64,000 nucleotides of DNA from Streptomyces lateritius (GTDB taxonomy: Bacteria > Actinomycetota > Actinomycetes > Streptomycetales > Streptomycetaceae), in assembly GCF_014649715.1 (NCBI RefSeq), contig NZ_BMTO01000010.1, forward strand, positions 273,262-337,261, written 5' to 3'. The position numbers and the translations under genes were made by a program. The notes under the pieces are model-generated. The model saw only the letters and a list, made by a program, of their open reading frames with translations, made no database searches and had not been told where the DNA came from. Positions 60,529 to 64,000 of this stretch are shown in pieces; position 1 is the first letter of the stretch; each line of letters starts with the position of its first letter.

Positions 60529-63024
60529 TCAGTGACCTGCGCTGTCCACCACACTCGACCACTCGTCGAGCAGGGCTTGGGCCGAGGTGTCGTCCGGACC
60601 CTCCGCCCACAGGTGGGTGACGGCCTCGGCCGGGTCGGGCAGCACCATCACCCAGCGCCCGTCGGCCTCCACCACCCGCACCCCGTCGGTGGTGTCCACG
60701 GACCGGTCGCCGGCCGCCTCCACCACCCTGCGCATCACCAGACCCTTGACCGCCCACGGCGTGGCGACATCCCGCTTGAGCACATGGGCCCGCGGAATAC
60801 GGGCGTCGATCTGGCTCAGCGTGAGCTGCGTCCGTGCCACCAGACCGATCAGCCGGACGAAGGCGGCCGCACCGTCGAAGACGCTGCTGAACTCGGGGAT
60901 GATGAAGCCACCGCGACCGTCACCGCCGAAGATGGTGGACTCCTCGCGGCCGACCCGGGTCAGATCGTCCGGAGAGGTCGTCGTCCACTCCACCTGAGTG
61001 CCGTGGTACGCGGCGACCTGCTCGGCGATCCTCGTGGTGGTCACGGGCAGTGCCACCCGCCCGGAGCGCCGCTCGGCGGCCACCAGATCCAGCATGACGA
61101 GCAGCGAACGGTCGTCCTCGATGATCCTTCCCCGCTCGTCGACGAGCGAGAGCCGCTCACCCACCGGGTCGAACCGCACACCGAACGCCGCCCGCGCCGA
61201 GGCCACGATCTCCCCGAGCCGCACGAGTCCTGCCCGCCGCGTCTCGATCGACTCGGTGGGCCGCGACTCGTCGAGCCCCGGGTTGATCGTCAGCGAGTCG
61301 ACCTGCAGTCGGCCGAGCAGGCTGGGAAGGACGAGCCCGGCACTGCCGTTGGAGGCGTCGACGACCACCTTGAGGCCCGCCTCCGCGATGCCGGAGGTGT
61401 CGACGTTCCGCAGCAGCGATCCCGTGTACGAGTCGAAGACGCTCGCCGGGAAGGACAGGTCCCCGATCTCGCCCGGGAACGCCCGCCGGTACTCCTGACG
61501 CGCGAAGACCCGGTCCAGCTTCCGCTGTCCTGCCTGCGAGAGATCCGCTCCCCGTTCGTCGAAGAACATGATGTCGACGGAGTCGGGAACACCGGGCGAG
61601 GTCCGCAGCATGATCCCGCCCGCGCTGCCTCTCGCGGTCTGCTGCCTCGCCACGGGCAGCGGTACGTTCTCCAGGTCGCGTACGTCGATGGCGCTGGCCT
61701 GCAGCGCCGAGATCACCGCACGCTTCAGCGCGCGGGCACCTCTGGAGTGGTCACGCGCGGTGGTGACCGTGGACCCCTTCTTCAGCGTGGTCGCGTACGC
61801 GCCCGCCAGCCGCACGGCCAGCTCTGGCGTGATCTCCACGTTGAGGATGCCGGAGACCCCGCGTGCTCCGAAGAGATGCGCCTGGCCGCGCGACTCCCAG
61901 ATGACGGAGGTGTTGACGAAGGCGCCCGCCTCGATCGTCTTGAAGGGGTAGACGCGTACGTTCCCCTGCACGATCGATTCTTCACCGACGAGGCACTCGT
62001 CCCCGATGACAGCGCCGTCCTCGATCCGGGCGGCCCGCATGACATCGGTGTTCTTCCCGACGACGCAGCCGCGCAGATTGCTCTGCGGGCCGATGTAGAC
62101 ATTGTCGTGGATGACCGCCTTGTGAAGGAAGGCGCCGGTCTTGACGACCACGTTCGAGCCGATCACGGAGTGTTCTCGGATCTCCGCGCCGGCCTCGACC
62201 TTGGCGTAGTCGCCGATGTAGAGCGGCCCGCGGAGAACGGCGTCGGGGTGGACCTCGGCCCCCTCCGCGACCCAGACACCCGGCGAGATCTCGAAGCCGT
62301 CGAGTTCGACCTGCACCTTTCCCTCGAGCACGTCGGCCTGCGCCTTGACGTAGCTCTCGTGGGTGCCGACGTCCTCCCAGTAGCCCTCGGCGACATAGCC
62401 GTAGATCGGCTTGCCTTCCTTCATGAGCTGCGGAAAGACGTCACCGGACCAGTCGACCGGAACGTCGGCCTCGACATAGTCGAAGACCTCGGGCTCCATG
62501 ACGTAGATGCCCGTATTCACCGTGTCCGAGAAGACCTGCCCCCAGGTCGGCTTCTCGAGGAAGCGCTCGACCTTCCCTTCCCCGTCCACGATCGTGATGC
62601 CGAATTCCAGCGGATTCGGCACACGGGTCAGGCAGACGGTGACCAGGGCGCCCTTCTCCTTGTGGAAGGCGATCAGGTCGGTGAGGTCGAAGTCGGTGAG
62701 CGCGTCGCCCGAGATGACGAGGAAGGCATCGTCCTTCAGTGCCTCCTCGGCGTTCTTGACGCTCCCCGCGGTACCGAGCGGTTTCTCCTCGTTGGCGTAC
62801 GTGAGCTCCATACCGAGCTCCTCGCCGTCACCGAAGTAGTTCTTGACGAGCGAGGCGAGAAACTGCACGGTGACAACGGTCTCGTTGAGACCGTGCCTCT
62901 TGAGCAGTCGCAAGACATGCTCCATGATCGGCCGGTTTGCCACCGGCAGAAGAGGCTTGGGCATGCTTGAGGTCATGGGGCGAAGTCGGGTTCCTTCGCC
63001 ACCGGCCATCACGACGGCCTTCAT
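60529..63024 (-). CDS. Mannose-1-phosphate guanylyltransferase-like enzyme fused to a degenerate phosphomannomutase domain
   Basis: An 831-residue fusion. Residues 1-240 are a nucleotidyltransferase (MKAVVMAGGEGTRLRPMT, with EKP near 158), 250-360 a left-handed beta-helix, and 380-831 a PGM/PMM-fold domain. In the latter the phosphoserine loop TASHNP has become RTSPGV (474-479), and the metal loop DGDGDR has become DPVGER (619-624). The mutase half is thus probably inactive, perhaps regulatory. A homologue in S. coelicolor is annotated as mannose-1-phosphate guanylyltransferase; nucleotide specificity is not proven. ATG 63024 follows AAGGAGGA. Confidence 0.9.
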   Translation of the reverse strand: MKAVVMAGGEGTRLRPMTSSMPKPLLPVANRPIMEHVLRLLKRHGLNETVVTVQFLASLVKNYFGDGEELGMELTYANEEKPLGTAGSVKNAEEALKDDAFLVISGDALTDFDLTDLIAFHKEKGALVTVCLTRVPNPLEFGITIVDGEGKVERFLEKPTWGQVFSDTVNTGIYVMEPEVFDYVEADVPVDWSGDVFPQLMKEGKPIYGYVAEGYWEDVGTHESYVKAQADVLEGKVQVELDGFEISPGVWVAEGAEVHPDAVLRGPLYIGDYAKVEAGAEIREHSVIGSNVVVKTGAFLHKAVIHDNVYIGPQSNLRGCVVGKNTDVMRAARIEDGAVIGDECLVGEESIVQGNVRVYPFKTIEAGAFVNTSVIWESRGQAHLFGARGVSGILNVEITPELAVRLAGAYATTLKKGSTVTTARDHSRGARALKRAVISALQASAIDVRDLENVPLPVARQQTARGSAGGIMLRTSPGVPDSVDIMFFDERGADLSQAGQRKLDRVFARQEYRRAFPGEIGDLSFPASVFDSYTGSLLRNVDTSGIAEAGLKVVVDASNGSAGLVLPSLLGRLQVDSLTINPGLDESRPTESIETRRAGLVRLGEIVASARAAFGVRFDPVGERLSLVDERGRIIEDDRSLLVMLDLVAAERRSGRVALPVTTTRIAEQVAAYHGTQVEWTTTSPDDLTRVGREESTIFGGDGRGGFIIPEFSSVFDGAAAFVRLIGLVARTQLTLSQIDARIPRAHVLKRDVATPWAVKGLVMRRVVEAAGDRSVDTTDGVRVVEADGRWVMVLPDPAEAVTHLWAEGPDDTSAQALLDEWSSVVDSAGH

Positions 63025-63142
63025 GTCGGAAGCGTCCTCCTTCAAGAGACGACGGTCCTGCCGACTTCACCCTGTCCGCTCAGTGACCCCTGCGGCGTCC
63101 TCTTTCATGCCGGCGACGTTGCAGGCACGGGAACGGACGGGC

Positions 63143-63751
63143 TCAATCGGCCTCGGTATCCGCCTTGACGAGTCGGCGGACCTGGACCACGTAGAGGATC
63201 CCTGCCCACCAATACAGAGTTGTACCCCATCCGGCGAAGGCCCACCCGAAAACTTCAGCGAGTGACGCAAGCCAGCCCGTTCCGTCACTGAGCAGCAGGA
63301 GGGGGAAGGCGTACATCAAGTTGAATGTCGCGGCTTTCCCGAGGAAGTTCACCTGCGGCGGCGGATAGCCGTGCCGACGGAGGATTCCCACCATCACAAG
63401 CAACATCAGCTCGCGCGCCAAAAGGGCCAGGGCGAGCCAGAGCGGCAGGATCTCCCGCCAGGTGAGCCCGACGAGGGTGGAAAGGATGTAGAGCCGGTCG
63501 GCGGCGGGATCGAGGAGCCGGCCGAGCTTGCTGATCTGGTTCCAGCGCCGGGCCAGCTTGCCGTCGAGATAGTCGCTGACACCGCTCAGCATCAGCACCA
63601 ACAGCGCCCAGCCATCGCTCTTGGGGCCACCGAACTCGGGACGGAGAATCAGCCACAGGAAGAGGGGCACGCCCAAGAGGCGAGCCATGCTGAGGATGTT
63701 GGGGATGGTGAGCACCCGGTCCGTCTGAACGCGAGTCTCCTGGACCTCCAC
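63143..63751 (-). CDS. clsA: CDP-alcohol phosphatidyltransferase, cardiolipin synthase type
   Basis: A 202-residue membrane enzyme. The CDP-alcohol signature D-G-x2-A-R-x8-G-x3-D-x3-D is present as SDYLDGKLARRWNQISKLGRL and then DPAADRL (about residues 60-85). Five to six hydrophobic helices follow. Its Streptomyces counterpart next to the same neighbour genes has been described as a eukaryotic-type cardiolipin synthase; the mycobacterial counterpart is pgsA2. GTG 63751 is chosen because GGAGG lies 7 bases upstream; GTG 63823 is an in-frame alternative. Confidence 0.9.
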   Translation of the reverse strand: MEVQETRVQTDRVLTIPNILSMARLLGVPLFLWLILRPEFGGPKSDGWALLVLMLSGVSDYLDGKLARRWNQISKLGRLLDPAADRLYILSTLVGLTWREILPLWLALALLARELMLLVMVGILRRHGYPPPQVNFLGKAATFNLMYAFPLLLLSDGTGWLASLAEVFGWAFAGWGTTLYWWAGILYVVQVRRLVKADTEAD

Positions 63752-63856
63752 CCGGGGGCCTCCTGTGGGAACGTGCCAACGATGCCCCCTGACCTTACCT
63801 TCCGTCATGAGGGAGGGCTGCACAGGGGTCGACCACTCGCCCGTGAACGCAAAAAT

Positions 63857-63891
63857 GCCTCAACCCCCGGACGGAGTCCGGGGGTTGAGGC
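63857..63891 (-). terminator. Rho-independent terminator of the rRNA operon
   Basis: GCCTCAACCCCCGGAC and its exact 16-base complement surround a GGA loop, with AAAAAT on the left and TAAAAATT on the right. Read from the 5S gene this is a hairpin followed by ATTTTTG, the clearest intrinsic terminator in the window. Confidence 0.95.
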
Positions 63892-63899
63892 TAAAAATT

Positions 63900-64000
63900 G
63901 TTCGGCGGCGTCCTACTCTCCCACAGGGTCCCCCCTGCAGTACCATCGGCGCTGAAAGGCTTAGCTTCCGGGTTCGGAATGTAACCGGGCGTTTCCCTAA
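63900..64000 (-). rRNA. rrf: 5S ribosomal RNA (5' end cut by window edge)
   Basis: On the minus strand the sequence contains the conserved GGGAAACGCCCGGTTACATT, CCGAACCCGGAAGCTAAGCC and GGTACTGCAGGGGGGACCCT segments and ends CGCCGCCGAACA. About 101 bases of the roughly 120-base 5S rRNA are present. The rest of the rRNA operon lies beyond the right edge. Confidence 0.95.

Noticed and set aside
60352..62970. 872-residue open frame on the plus strand
   Set aside because: Antisense shadow of the nucleotidyltransferase fusion; no ribosome site and no domains.

Overview
The window is a chromosomal segment of a Streptomyces-like actinomycete. The evidence is very high GC, third codon positions that are almost all G or C, frequent GTG (and one TTG) starts, an actinobacterial gene repertoire (HxlR, PadR, MocR and several DMT transporters, DUF5999, DUF881, a divergent third EF-Tu), and a gene order at the right-hand end that I recognise from Streptomyces and, in part, from Mycobacterium. 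I see no insertion sequence, integrase, prophage, CRISPR array, tRNA or biosynthetic cluster. The left edge cuts sbcC and the right edge cuts a 5S rRNA gene.

Layout. 1-5000: sbcDC double-strand-break nuclease and a YigZ/IMPACT protein. 5000-13700: small metabolic and membrane genes (CoA-binding protein, XRE-cupin regulator divergent from an EamA transporter, two hexapeptide-repeat proteins including a gamma-carbonic-anhydrase homologue, DedA, a hotdog thioesterase, a proline/glutamine-rich membrane protein, an MFS exporter, a spermidine-synthase-like protein). 13800-20500: a divergent EF-Tu (tuf3 type), an AlkD-like protein, a VTT membrane protein, a thiolase divergent from an HxlR regulator, and uppP. 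20500-29700: flavin reductase, SnoaL-like protein, apolipoprotein N-acyltransferase (lnt), Gfo/Idh oxidoreductase, FAD monooxygenase divergent from a TetR regulator, a small lipoprotein, ung and a peptide-type ABC solute-binding lipoprotein. 29800-45700: two SDR enzymes, a HipA-like kinase overlapping a DUF3037 gene, a Rieske lipoprotein, an isochorismatase-like protein without its catalytic residues, a LysR/EamA pair, a MocR/PPOX/PaiB cluster, two more EamA transporters, a solo Clp_N protein, an SRPBCC protein, a PadR regulator and a PhzF protein. 45800-49900: CPBP protease, a glutamate-cysteine-ligase-family enzyme and small conserved genes.

The most coherent part is 49900-64000. Nearly everything is on the minus strand, reading leftward from the end of an rRNA operon: 5S rRNA and its terminator, CDP-alcohol phosphatidyltransferase (cardiolipin synthase type), a nucleotidyltransferase fused to a degenerate phosphomannomutase domain, DUF881, small basic protein, DUF881, a GarA-like FHA protein, FtsR-like MerR regulator, bifunctional nuclease, a second MerR regulator, DNA polymerase IV, and gcvP behind a tandem glycine riboswitch. 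The pgsA/DUF881/SBP/DUF881/FHA/MerR/BFN/MerR/gcvP part matches the order I recall for Mycobacterium tuberculosis Rv1822-Rv1832. It links envelope and division regulators with a glycine/2-oxoglutarate control module.

Several regulator genes face their probable targets across short gaps that carry clear inverted repeats (XRE/EamA, HxlR/thiolase, TetR/monooxygenase, LysR/EamA, MocR/PPOX), so much of the transcriptional wiring is readable. Convergent gene ends are mostly separated by strong GC hairpins, listed as terminators. Start codons were chosen by ribosome binding site and family alignment. Where two are plausible this is stated.
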